In this document: in pieces, positions 18,927 through 27,675 of the stretch
Numbering within the stretch: the first letter of the stretch is position 1
Layout of the letters: each line of letters begins with the position of its first letter
From: Actinomycetota bacterium
GTDB lineage: Bacteria; Actinomycetota; Actinomycetes; Streptosporangiales; Streptosporangiaceae
Direction of reading: 5' to 3'
DNA: 64,000 bases
Assembly (NCBI GenBank): GCA_027313705.1
Contig: DAHVDE010000023.1
Coordinates: forward strand, 1-64,000
Translations under genes and position numbers: made by a program
Notes under the pieces: model-generated
The model's database searches: none
What the model saw: only the letters and a program-made list of their open reading frames with translations
What the model was told of the DNA's origin: nothing

Positions 18927-19847
18927 ATGCCGACAGAACCAAACGATCTCATCACCGGCGACGCCGAGGTGCGCGCCATCCTGGCTGACCCGGCCTATCT
19001 GGTGCCGCCAGCCCCGCCCGTGCCGGTCACCGAGCATGGCACCATGGCCTGGTTGCGGGCACACGTGGCCAGATTCTGTGACGGCCAGGTACACGACAGG
19101 CGCCGCGAGGTGACCGAGCAGGAACTGGCCAGGCTCAACCCGGCCCTGCTGAGGTCGGCCGCCGCCGAACTGGCCGGCACCGAACTCGACCGTGCCGAAC
19201 TCGACCGTGGCGAACTGGCCGCGGCCGGCGGGGAAGAGCCGTTCGACGTGATGGTCGTGGCCAGGCGAGTGCCGGCGGCGGTGCTCGCGACCGCGCTCGG
19301 CGTTGCCGCGGCGGCGAGGGACGGCGCCGTGGATGCCGTGCTCGCTTCCGCCTCCGGCTACCCAAATCCCGACCTGGCCGGCCCGGGCGCCGACGCCGGC
19401 GTTCAGTTCCTGGCCGCGGTGCTCGGCCCGGCCGATGCCGAACTGCTCGCGACCAGGATCGGCCTGCTCGAACAGGCCTGCGACGCTACCGCCGCCCTCA
19501 TCGGCAACGCGCTGATCAGGGCGTTCACCGGCGAGGAATACGATCAGGACGGAGCGGAGGACGCGGGCGAGATCATCGCAGGCACGCTGGCAAGCGACCC
19601 TCCGGTGCGCAGGACCAAGCGGCTTGCCCCTGACGGCGGGACCGTCACGCTGGACCTGACCACCTGCACTTTCGGGGCCGGCCGGCGGCCGTGCCCTGGC
19701 GCCGATCAGGCCAGGGCGCTGGCTGCGGGCGTACTCGACGCGGTGCTTGCCCGCTGCGAGCTAGCCGACCAGCAACTGAGTTACCTGCCGTCACCCAACC
19801 TGCGAATGCCCGCCAGGCTGCTAGTGGAGTTCACCCGGCGCCGATAG
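18927..19847 (+). CDS. Short cytochrome P450-like protein (heme-ligand motif retained)
   Basis: FGAGRRPCPG matches FxxGxRxCxG; PPVRRTKRLA upstream; only 306 aa with no obvious I-helix AGxxT or ExxR. Confidence 0.65.
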   Translation: MPTEPNDLITGDAEVRAILADPAYLVPPAPPVPVTEHGTMAWLRAHVARFCDGQVHDRRREVTEQELARLNPALLRSAAAELAGTELDRAELDRGELAAAGGEEPFDVMVVARRVPAAVLATALGVAAAARDGAVDAVLASASGYPNPDLAGPGADAGVQFLAAVLGPADAELLATRIGLLEQACDATAALIGNALIRAFTGEEYDQDGAEDAGEIIAGTLASDPPVRRTKRLAPDGGTVTLDLTTCTFGAGRRPCPGADQARALAAGVLDAVLARCELADQQLSYLPSPNLRMPARLLVEFTRRR

Positions 19848-20834
19848 GCGGGCCCGTGCATGCGGGCTGGTCCAGTCGAGCACCGGGCCCTCGGGCACGA
19901 TGCGGCGCGGATTCAGGTGGGGGTGGGTCATGAAGTAGTGGCGCTTGATGTGGTCGAAGTTCGTGGTCTCACGGAAGGCGGGAAGTGAAAACAGGTCGCG
20001 GGCGTAACCCCACAGGTTCTGGTAATCGCAAAGGCGCCTGATGCTGCACTTGAAGTGCGAGTAATACACCGAGTCGAATCTCGCCAGCGTGACCCACAGG
20101 CGGACGTCGGCTTCCGTCAGGGTGCCGCCGGTAAGGTACCTGCGGTCGGCCAGCAAGAGCTCGAGCTGGTCAAGCGTGGCGAACAGATCGGTGACAGCCG
20201 CGTGGTATGCCTGCTGGTCTGGGGCGAAGCCGCACTTGTAGACGCCGTTGTTGACGGTCGCGTAGATCTTCTCGTTGATCTCGTCGATCTGCTGGCGAAG
20301 CTCAGCCGGGTAGAGCCGCACTTCCTGGTTGGCCCAGGCCGCGAACTGGGTGTCCAGGTCGATGGTGATGTCGGGGAAGTTGTTGCTGACTATGCGGCTG
20401 GTCTTCTTGTCCCACAGCACCGGCACCGAGATGTGGCCATCGAAACCGGGCTCGGTCTCCTCGTAGGCCTCGCGCAGCAGCGCGAAGCCGTTCATTTCGT
20501 CGAGACCGTGATCGCGGCCTGGCCGGAAGGCCCAGCCCCGGCCGTCCCTGACCGGGTCCACCACGCTAAGCGAGATGACCTCTTCGAGCCCGAGCAGCTT
20601 GCGCACGATCGCGGTGCGCTGCGCCCAGGGGCAGGCCAGGGAAATGTAGAGGTGGTAGCGCCCAGGCTCCGCGGGGTAGCCGCTCGAGCCGTCGGCCGTG
20701 ATCCGCCCGGCGAAGGGGTAGGGCGCGCGGACGAATTCCCTGGCGGGCTGCTTGCGCTGGTAGGTGCCGTAGTCGCCGTAGGCGGCGAAGTCCACTGGAC
20801 TGGCGCCGCTGGCGCGTTCACTGGTCGCGGTCAT
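19821..20834 (-). CDS. Glutathione S-transferase xi / glutathionyl-hydroquinone reductase family
   Basis: RYHLYISLACPWAQRTAIVRKLLGLEEVISLSVVDPVRDGRGWAF; LWDKKTSRIVSNNFPDI. Confidence 0.9.
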   Translation of the reverse strand: MTATSERASGASPVDFAAYGDYGTYQRKQPAREFVRAPYPFAGRITADGSSGYPAEPGRYHLYISLACPWAQRTAIVRKLLGLEEVISLSVVDPVRDGRGWAFRPGRDHGLDEMNGFALLREAYEETEPGFDGHISVPVLWDKKTSRIVSNNFPDITIDLDTQFAAWANQEVRLYPAELRQQIDEINEKIYATVNNGVYKCGFAPDQQAYHAAVTDLFATLDQLELLLADRRYLTGGTLTEADVRLWVTLARFDSVYYSHFKCSIRRLCDYQNLWGYARDLFSLPAFRETTNFDHIKRHYFMTHPHLNPRRIVPEGPVLDWTSPHARARLSAPGELH

Positions 20835-21022
20835 GGCTGAACCTCCCGCGCTCAGTTAAGTCGCCCTTGCCGCCGGCTTTCAAGTCCTGGCCTGGAGAAT
20901 AGTTAGCCAATGAAATAAGTTAGGACGGCGGGAAGTTCCACGTAACCGTCCGCGTAGTCGTCCGCCGGGATCTCTGGCGGGTCTTTCATGGTCAGACCGC
21001 ACCAGTGTGAGGCTCAACTAAC

Positions 21023-22909
21023 TTGGCTAGTACAGACAGCAGTCACGGAGGGACACGCCCCGACCCGGCCGCCAGCGCGCTCAACGGCGCGGCGGCAGCG
21101 GGACCGCAAGGCAAGCGCGGCCTGCGCGGTGCCCATTACAAGTGGACCGCGCTTTCGAACACCACGCTCGGCATTCTCGCCGCGACGGTCAACGCGTCCA
21201 TCGTGATCATCTCGCTGCCTGCGATCTTCCGCGGCATCCACCTGAACCCGCTGACGCCTGGCAACATCAGCTACCTGCTGTGGATGCTGATGGGTTACCT
21301 GGTGGTCTCGGCCGTGCTTGTCGTGACGCTCGGGCGACTCGGCGACATCTACGGCCGGGTCAAGATGTACAACCTGGGCTTCACGCTGTTCGGGCTCGGT
21401 GCGCTCGCGCTGCCGTTCGACCCGCTTACCGGGCCGGGCGGCGCACTGTGGCTGATCGGGTTCCGCATTATCCAGGCGGTCGGCGGCGCGATGCTGATGG
21501 CGAACTCGCCGGCCATCCTCACTGACGCCTTCCCCTCCAACCAGCGCGGCATGGCGATGGGCATCAACCAGGTGGCCGGCATCGCCGGCCAGTTCATCGG
21601 CCTGATACTCGGCGGCATCCTGGCCGCGGTGGACTGGCGCCTGGTGTTCATCGTGTCGGTGCCGATCGGCATCGGCGGCGCGATCTGGTCCTATGTCAGC
21701 CTGCGTGAACTCGGTGCCCGTACTCCGGCCAAGATCGACTGGCTGGGCAACATCACGTTCGCCGTCGGCCTGATCGCGCTGCTTACCGGCATAACCTACG
21801 GAATCCAGCCGTACGGCGGGCACTCGATGGGCTGGACAAGCCCGACCGTGCTCACCGGCCTGATCGGCGGCGTGGCCTTGCTGACCGCGTTCTGTTTCGT
21901 CGAGCTTCGGGTCAAGAACCCGATGTTCGACCTGCGGCTGCTGAAGATCAGGTCTTTCTCGACCGGCGTGAGCGCCGCCCTGCTCGCCTCGATCTCCCGA
22001 GGCGGCATGCAGTTCATGCTGATCATCTGGCTCCAGGGCATCTGGCTGGTGCTGCACGGCTACGCATTCGTGGACACGCCGCTGTGGTCCGGCATCTACC
22101 TGTTGCCGCTGACCGCCGGATTCCTGGTCGCAGGCCCGCTGTCCGGTTTCCTTTCCGACCGGTTCGGCGCCAAGTACTTCGCCTCTGGCGGGCTCCTGGT
22201 GTCGGCGGTGGCGTTCTTCGGGCTATTGCTGATCCCGACCAACTTCAGCTACCCGGTGTTCGCGGCGCTGATCTTCGTTTCCGGCGCGGGCATGGGCTTG
22301 TTCTCCGCGCCCAATGCGGCGGCGGTCATGAACAGCGTGCCGGCCAAGCAGCGCGGCGCCGCCGCCGGCATGATGGCCACGTTCACGAACTCCGGCTTCG
22401 TGCTCTCCATCGGCATCTTCTTCTCGCTGATGATCGCGGGCCTCGCCTCGACCCTGCCCACGACCATGACCAATGGCCTGGCCAGGCAGGGCGTGCCGCA
22501 TGCGCTCGCGCTGGGGATCGGCAAGCTTCCGCCGGTGGGCAGCCTGTTCGCCGCGTTCCTCGGCTATAACCCTGTGCACACGCTGCTCGCGCCGACCGGC
22601 GTGCTCGCCCATCTGCCCGCCTCCAACGTGGCGGTGCTGACCGGCAGGCAGTTCTTCCCGCAACTGATCTCTGGGCCATTCCATCACGGCCTGGTCATCG
22701 TGTTCGGGATGGCGATGGCGGTGCTGGTCATCGCGGCGACCCTGGCTCTGCGGCACAGCGGCGCCGAGGTCCTCAAGGAGCGCGCGGCGGTAGACGCGGC
22801 GGAGCAGGCGGCACCCGCCGGCCCGCAGGCGGAACTCGCGGAACTCGCGGAACTCACCGCCGCAGAGGACGAGATCATCGAGGCGGACACGATCCACTTG
22901 GCCGACTGA
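21023..22909 (+). CDS. MFS transporter, DHA2 (EmrB/QacA-type)
   Basis: LAATVNASIVIISLPAIFRGI, GRLGDIYGRVKMYNLGF; probable TTG start. Confidence 0.88.
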   Translation: MASTDSSHGGTRPDPAASALNGAAAAGPQGKRGLRGAHYKWTALSNTTLGILAATVNASIVIISLPAIFRGIHLNPLTPGNISYLLWMLMGYLVVSAVLVVTLGRLGDIYGRVKMYNLGFTLFGLGALALPFDPLTGPGGALWLIGFRIIQAVGGAMLMANSPAILTDAFPSNQRGMAMGINQVAGIAGQFIGLILGGILAAVDWRLVFIVSVPIGIGGAIWSYVSLRELGARTPAKIDWLGNITFAVGLIALLTGITYGIQPYGGHSMGWTSPTVLTGLIGGVALLTAFCFVELRVKNPMFDLRLLKIRSFSTGVSAALLASISRGGMQFMLIIWLQGIWLVLHGYAFVDTPLWSGIYLLPLTAGFLVAGPLSGFLSDRFGAKYFASGGLLVSAVAFFGLLLIPTNFSYPVFAALIFVSGAGMGLFSAPNAAAVMNSVPAKQRGAAAGMMATFTNSGFVLSIGIFFSLMIAGLASTLPTTMTNGLARQGVPHALALGIGKLPPVGSLFAAFLGYNPVHTLLAPTGVLAHLPASNVAVLTGRQFFPQLISGPFHHGLVIVFGMAMAVLVIAATLALRHSGAEVLKERAAVDAAEQAAPAGPQAELAELAELTAAEDEIIEADTIHLAD

Positions 22910-22919
22910 GCCTGCGTGG

Positions 22920-24176
22920 CTAGCCGATTTCCCTGGCCAGCAGGTCGTCCATGGTTTCCCGCCGGACGACGGCCCGAGCGGTACCGTCCTCGCAGAAGAT
23001 CACCGGCGGCTTGAGCGCGGCGTTGTAGTTGTTGGCCATGGTGAAGCTATAGCCACCGGTCACCGGCACGACGACCAGGTCGCCGACGCGCGGATCGGCG
23101 AGCGTGACGCCAGGGGTGATCACGTCGCCTTCCTCGCAGTGCTTGCCCACCAGGTCGGCCACCACCTGCTCGCCATCCTGCCTGCCGACCACTAGCGGCG
23201 AGAACCGCTGGCCGTAGAGCGAGGCGTCCAGGTTGTCGCCCATGCCGCCGTCCACCGCCACGTGGATCTTCCCCCGCGCTAGCCGCTTGACGGTGACGAC
23301 CCGGTACAAGGTCAGGCCGGCCCTGGCCACCATGGACCGGCCAGGCTCGATCATGATCTCGATGTCCTCGCCGAGCAACCGGTGCGCGGCGCCGGTCAGC
23401 CTGGACACGTACTCGCTAACGGAAGGCGCCGGATCTTCTGCCACGTACCTGGCCGCCAGTCCGCCGCCGAAGTCGTACACCGCGAACCGCTCGAGGCTGG
23501 CCAGGGCGGCTACGGCCTCCTCGAACTGGCGCAGCGCCGCGATCTGCGAACCGATGTGGACGTGCAGTCCGCGCAACTCGATGACCTGGCTGTCCCGCAG
23601 TCGCGCGATGGCCTGCGGGACGAACTCGACCGGCACGCCGAACTTGGAGCCCTTGCCGCCGGTCGCCAGCGCCGCATGGGTCGCCGACTCGACCCCAGGG
23701 CTCACCCGAAGCAGGACCGGGGTCCTGTGCCTGGCGAGACGCTCGATCCGGTCGATGTCGTCGAAGCCGTCGATGACAATGTGGCCGATCCTGGCGTCGA
23801 GCGCGGACTGAATGTCCGCATCGGATTTCGCGTTGCCGTGCATCACGATAGTGGCCGGATCGGCGCCCGCGGCGAGCGCCAGCCGCAGCTCTCCTGCCCC
23901 GACTACGTCGGCGCCGAGGCCAGCATCGACCAGGACCCTGATCAGCGATACCGAAGGGTAGGCCTTGACCGCGAAGCAGACCAGGCCCGCGCCGCGCGGA
24001 TGGAAACTCGCCAGCGCCGCGGCGTACTCGCGGGCACGGTCCCGCAGCGCGGTCACGTCGATGACGTATGCGGGAGTCCCGAACCGCTCTGCCACCGCTG
24101 CGAGCGAGCAGCCGCCGATCAGCAGGTCAGCACCAGCAACGACCGCCGAAGGCGGCAGCAACGACAAGTCCGGCAT
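22920..24176 (-). CDS. lysA: Diaminopimelate decarboxylase
   Basis: FGTPAYVIDVTALRDRAREY, FAVKAYPSVSLIRVL, GLHVHIGSQI, EPGRSMVARAGLTLYRV. Confidence 0.9.
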   Translation of the reverse strand: MPDLSLLPPSAVVAGADLLIGGCSLAAVAERFGTPAYVIDVTALRDRAREYAAALASFHPRGAGLVCFAVKAYPSVSLIRVLVDAGLGADVVGAGELRLALAAGADPATIVMHGNAKSDADIQSALDARIGHIVIDGFDDIDRIERLARHRTPVLLRVSPGVESATHAALATGGKGSKFGVPVEFVPQAIARLRDSQVIELRGLHVHIGSQIAALRQFEEAVAALASLERFAVYDFGGGLAARYVAEDPAPSVSEYVSRLTGAAHRLLGEDIEIMIEPGRSMVARAGLTLYRVVTVKRLARGKIHVAVDGGMGDNLDASLYGQRFSPLVVGRQDGEQVVADLVGKHCEEGDVITPGVTLADPRVGDLVVVPVTGGYSFTMANNYNAALKPPVIFCEDGTARAVVRRETMDDLLAREIG

Positions 24177-24197
24177 CAGCCCTCCCGGCCCGGTATC

Positions 24198-24674
24198 TTA
24201 CGGGATATCCCCTACCTCGTAGGTAACCGCGCGGTATGCGACGATGACCGAGCCGCACTGGTCATTCCCCGTCTTCTTCAGGTGCCCGGTGATGCGGGTC
24301 GTGAAGTTGCCGCTGTAGCGCAGGCCCTTGTACCACCCAGTGGCATAGAAGACGTCGAACGTGCCGGTCTGGCTCTCGGTGAACACGCAGGTAGACAGGT
24401 TGGGCGGGTTGACCGACGTGCTCAGCAGGTGCCGGTGAACCGCGATTCTCCCGTGCGGGAAGACCAGGCTGGCCCGCTTGCGCCAGAAGTAACCCTTGGC
24501 CTTGAACGCCCCGTAGGCGTCGGCCCGGGCGTGTTTCGGCCCTGGCATGGTGTCGACGATCTCGAAGGTCTCCTTTCCGTGCCTGGCCGGGGCACTGGTG
24601 AAGCCGGCCGTGCCGAGCACGGCGACCGCGAGCAGCGCGGCGGCGACCGCGCCTGACCGCTTCTTTGCAGGCAT
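24198..24674 (-). CDS. Secreted hypothetical protein
   Basis: MPAKKRSGAVAAALLAVAVLGTAGFTSAPA signal peptide; RBS-like AGGAGGA upstream. Confidence 0.7.
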   Translation of the reverse strand: MPAKKRSGAVAAALLAVAVLGTAGFTSAPARHGKETFEIVDTMPGPKHARADAYGAFKAKGYFWRKRASLVFPHGRIAVHRHLLSTSVNPPNLSTCVFTESQTGTFDVFYATGWYKGLRYSGNFTTRITGHLKKTGNDQCGSVIVAYRAVTYEVGDIP

Positions 24675-24694
24675 CCTTCCTCCTTTACTGGTTC

Positions 24695-25342
24695 TCAGAA
24701 GTAACTCACCATCAGAACCGCTGCGGCTACGGCGATCGCGATCAGTACCGCGCCGTCGACCCGCCTGGCGTAGACGGCCTTGAGCAACAGGTCCAGCTGC
24801 GCCGCCGCCCCGCCCGCTCCGGCCCTCGCACCGGCACCGGCACCTGCACCGGCAACCACCCCGACGCGCAGCGCGCCGAGGTCTGAAAGCAGGGCGATCG
24901 CCCGCGCTCCGCCATGGGCCAGGCCGATCACGGCGCCGAGCGCCACCGCAGCCCGCGTTCCCGCCATTCCCGCCACCACGACCGCCGCGGGCAGCAGGCC
25001 GAATCCGGCGTACGGATTCCTGGTCAAGAACCCTGGCCCGAGTATCGCCCCCCATACCGCGACCCTGCGCCAGGGTGGCGCGTCGATCAGCATCGTCTGC
25101 GGCACCTGCCAGCGCCGGCCTGGCGCCGCCAGCCCGCGCATTCCGGTGACCTCGGTCACGCCGTAGTACCCGCCGTAGCCGACCGCGAGCACCAGCCCGG
25201 CCGCGAAGGGCACCAGGGCAAGCAGTGCACCGGCCAGCGACCATACCGCGACAGCGGGCACCGCATAGGCGGCCACGACCAGGCACCGCGCCCAGGGCCT
25301 CCCGACCGGAAGGCCGGCCGCCAGCGAGACGGCCGAGTTCAC
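24695..25342 (-). CDS. Multi-pass membrane protein of unknown function
   Basis: Hydrophobic 215-aa ORF tightly coupled to the Cys-rich/MauE-like genes; Gly-Ala repeat GAGAGAGARAGAGG. Confidence 0.65.
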   Translation of the reverse strand: MNSAVSLAAGLPVGRPWARCLVVAAYAVPAVAVWSLAGALLALVPFAAGLVLAVGYGGYYGVTEVTGMRGLAAPGRRWQVPQTMLIDAPPWRRVAVWGAILGPGFLTRNPYAGFGLLPAAVVVAGMAGTRAAVALGAVIGLAHGGARAIALLSDLGALRVGVVAGAGAGAGARAGAGGAAAQLDLLLKAVYARRVDGAVLIAIAVAAAVLMVSYF

Positions 25343-25345
25343 GCC

Positions 25346-25441
25346 TCAAGGAGAGTACGCCTTGGAGTACCCGTTGACGGCCGCGAGCACCACGGCCAGG
25401 CCGGCCAGCACGGGCAGCACCGGCAGCACCTGCAGCGGCAT
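25346..25441 (-). CDS. 31-aa single-TM small protein
   Basis: MPLQVLPVLPVLAGLAVVLAAVNGYSKAYSP; fits exactly between its two co-oriented neighbours. Confidence 0.45.
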   Translation of the reverse strand: MPLQVLPVLPVLAGLAVVLAAVNGYSKAYSP

Positions 25442-25443
25442 CG

Positions 25444-25917
25444 TCAGGCCAGGTCGAGATGCTGTAGCTGGCGCTGTTCTGCCTTGATGTCGGCCGGGCT
25501 GGTGCAGCCGCAGCAGATGCACTTGGTCAGGCAGGTGCACCAGCCTTCGCAGCCGCCAGGGCCGATGCAGTCGTAGCAGACCTTGTAGCCAAGGCCCTTG
25601 CCCAGGCCCATGCAGGCGATCCAGTTACCTGAAGGCCATTCGCACCGGTAACCCTGGGCGTTAAAGCAACCGCTGCTGAACGAGCCCTTGCACAGGTGAT
25701 ATTTGTGCGGACAGCCGATATCCGGGCACTTGTCGCACCGTCGCGTCGGTCCGCACGTGCAGGTCTGCGCCTGCGCCGCGCTGTTGCCCGCGGCCAGTGC
25801 GGCCAGCCCCGTCGTGCCGCCGACGATGGCGCGGCGCAGCGCGTCCCTGCGGCTCACCCGCCTGGCTACCCGCTCGGTCACCCGCCTGCCCGGCTTGCCC
25901 GGCTTGCCAAGGCTCAT
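25444..25917 (-). CDS. Tat-exported Cys-rich protein resembling methylamine dehydrogenase light chain
   Basis: SRRDALRR Tat-like signal; 18 Cys in about 108 mature residues; WIAC...GYKVCYDC...CEGWCTC pattern; ATGA overlap with the MauD-like gene. Confidence 0.65.
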   Translation of the reverse strand: MSLGKPGKPGRRVTERVARRVSRRDALRRAIVGGTTGLAALAAGNSAAQAQTCTCGPTRRCDKCPDIGCPHKYHLCKGSFSSGCFNAQGYRCEWPSGNWIACMGLGKGLGYKVCYDCIGPGGCEGWCTCLTKCICCGCTSPADIKAEQRQLQHLDLA

Positions 25918-26510
25918 CTGCTTGCCTCCCCTAGTGCCGCGGCGGCTGGCTCGGCCGCCGACGCGCTCGTGATGTACTGGCGCACCTGCGCAGCCTCGAT
26001 CGCCGAGCCGGCCGCCCTGACGGTGCCGAAGCCGTCGATGGCGACCAGAAGCGGTGTCGCCGACACCGCGTAGGCGTCAAGCTCGGCGGGCCGCGCCGGA
26101 CGGCCGATCTCAAGCTCGGTGGCCTCGAAAGCCGGTGAGATCTGGAGGTAACTGACCGGATCGGAAATCATCAGCACGACCCGCGTACCGCCTAGCTCGC
26201 CGGCCGCCGCGAACGAGCCGAGCACCTTGACGAGTTCCTCGCACGACGGACAGGTCGGATCGACGAAGGCGAGCACCAGCGGCTGCCCGGCGCCGGGACG
26301 CAGTAGCCTCGGCTCCCGCTCACCTGGCCTCAGATAGTGCAGCGGGGTGGCCAGGCGGCCGACCGGCGGGCCGAGCTCTCCGGCCTGCCCGGTGCCGCTC
26401 ATCAGCTGGCCAAGCTGCCTGAACAGCACGAAGACGAGAACGCCCAGCCCGCCGAGCAAGGCCCACTGCGCGACCGCCAGGTCAAGTGGTATCCGCACCA
26501 TAACGCCCAT
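25914..26510 (-). CDS. MauD/TlpA-like membrane-anchored thioredoxin-fold protein (CPSC)
   Basis: N-terminal TM then LVLAFVDPTCPSCEELVKVLGSF; ATPLLVAIDGFG. Confidence 0.78.
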   Translation of the reverse strand: MGVMVRIPLDLAVAQWALLGGLGVLVFVLFRQLGQLMSGTGQAGELGPPVGRLATPLHYLRPGEREPRLLRPGAGQPLVLAFVDPTCPSCEELVKVLGSFAAAGELGGTRVVLMISDPVSYLQISPAFEATELEIGRPARPAELDAYAVSATPLLVAIDGFGTVRAAGSAIEAAQVRQYITSASAAEPAAAALGEASR

Positions 26511-27064
26511 CTCCTCAGGGAGCGAGGCTTCACTCCGGCCCGCGCCCCGGCCGCCGCGCTGAACGCCGCCAGCGCCACGAGCAAGGCAGCCGCGAGCAAG
26601 GCAAATTCGGCTGCCGGCCCCAGCCGCACCGCGATCGCGGACACAGGCAGCGAGCCGAGCAGTCCGGCGAGCACCAGGCCGGCCGCCCTGAATACCCCGG
26701 CGATGCTGAAGCCGCGCCGCGACAGCGCGCCGAAACACCGGCATGGCCGCCCGCGATATCGCAGGTAACCGACCGTCCACACGACGAGGAAGCTGACGCA
26801 GATCGCCAGCACCACCAGGTTCAGCCACCAGGCGCGCGGCAGCGCGAGACTGGCCGCGCCGGCCGCGACTTCTCCGGCCGCGATCAGCACCGCAAGCGCG
26901 GAGATCAGCGGGCCGGCCGCGAGCGGGGGCAAGAACAGCCGCACGGTGCCCGCGAAACCGGCCGGATCGGCCAGTTTGGCCCCGCCCGCCGCCACAAGCA
27001 GCACTGCGACGGCGGACTTGCATCCGAGCACCCCGATCTCAAGCACCGCGTTCGTGACGTGCAC
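26402..27064 (-). CDS. MauE/DoxX-like redox-associated membrane protein
   Basis: Four-TM pattern, CKSAVAVLLVAAGGAKLADPAGF, CRCFGALS motif. Confidence 0.78.
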   Translation of the reverse strand: MHVTNAVLEIGVLGCKSAVAVLLVAAGGAKLADPAGFAGTVRLFLPPLAAGPLISALAVLIAAGEVAAGAASLALPRAWWLNLVVLAICVSFLVVWTVGYLRYRGRPCRCFGALSRRGFSIAGVFRAAGLVLAGLLGSLPVSAIAVRLGPAAEFALLAAALLVALAAFSAAAGARAGVKPRSLRRWALWCGYHLTWRSRSGPCSAGWAFSSSCCSGSLAS

Positions 27065-27069
27065 CTGGG

Positions 27070-27654
27070 CTACACCGCCAGCCTGAACGCGGGCCGAGGC
27101 AGTTCTGCGTCCTGGTCGGCGGCTGGCGGCATGCCCGCGATCTGCCTGAGCTTGACCAGTTGCCAGTCGTGATTTACCAGGCTGGACGCCCTGACCAGGC
27201 CGGCCTGGTCGACGAAGATGGCGAACGGCATGACTCTGACGTTGTAGTCGCCATACAGCTTCGGCGACCCGGCGAGCACGGTGATGCCGTCAAGGCCAAG
27301 CTGCCAGGCCAGCTCGGCCGCGCCCTCGCTCGCTCCCCTGGTCAAGATCACGATCTCCAGGTCGCCAGGCTGGCTGAGCTCCTGCAGGCCGGCCACCACC
27401 GAGGGGAACGCCCTGAGCGAATGATCGGCGAACAGGATCAGTTGAAGCGAAGCCGCAGCAGGCGGCGACGAGTGCGCCTGCCCGGCGGCGTCGGCGAGCG
27501 TCCAGGCCGGAGCGCGCCTGCCCCTGGCTAGGCCGTCGCGCTCGATGGCTGCGGCTCCCGACAGGGCAAGCTGCCCGATACCGAACCAGGCAAGCATCCC
27601 CGCAGCGCACAATATTATCGTAATTACGATAAAGACGATTGAATTCGCGATCAC
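27070..27654 (-). CDS. MauD/TlpA-like membrane protein lacking a CxxC motif
   Basis: N-terminal TM, GRRAPAWTLADAAGQ, LILFADHSLRAFPSV where CxxC is expected, VRVMPFAIFVDQAGLVRA. Confidence 0.72.
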   Translation of the reverse strand: MIANSIVFIVITIILCAAGMLAWFGIGQLALSGAAAIERDGLARGRRAPAWTLADAAGQAHSSPPAAASLQLILFADHSLRAFPSVVAGLQELSQPGDLEIVILTRGASEGAAELAWQLGLDGITVLAGSPKLYGDYNVRVMPFAIFVDQAGLVRASSLVNHDWQLVKLRQIAGMPPAADQDAELPRPAFRLAV

Positions 27655-27675
27655 GTGCGGACCAAATCTGACCTG

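Noticed and set aside
21014-22057. 347-aa minus-strand ORF
   Set aside because: Antisense shadow of the DHA2 MFS gene; no domain-like motifs.
23382-24656. 424-aa plus-strand ORF
   Set aside because: Antisense to lysA and the secreted-protein gene; low-complexity Arg/Gly-rich translation typical of high-GC shadow ORFs.
24831-24860. GCACCG hexamer run
   Set aside because: Short, imperfect, coding for a Gly-Ala stretch; common in high-GC membrane proteins.
24198-25349. 383-aa ORF as one protein
   Set aside because: The N-terminal two-thirds is out-of-frame reading of the membrane-protein gene; a signal peptide and RBS mark the true start at 24674.
25444-25917. Cys-rich protein as ferredoxin or zinc-finger protein
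   Set aside because: No CxxCxxCxxxC ferredoxin spacing; a Tat signal and MauE/MauD-like neighbours favour an exported disulfide-rich protein.
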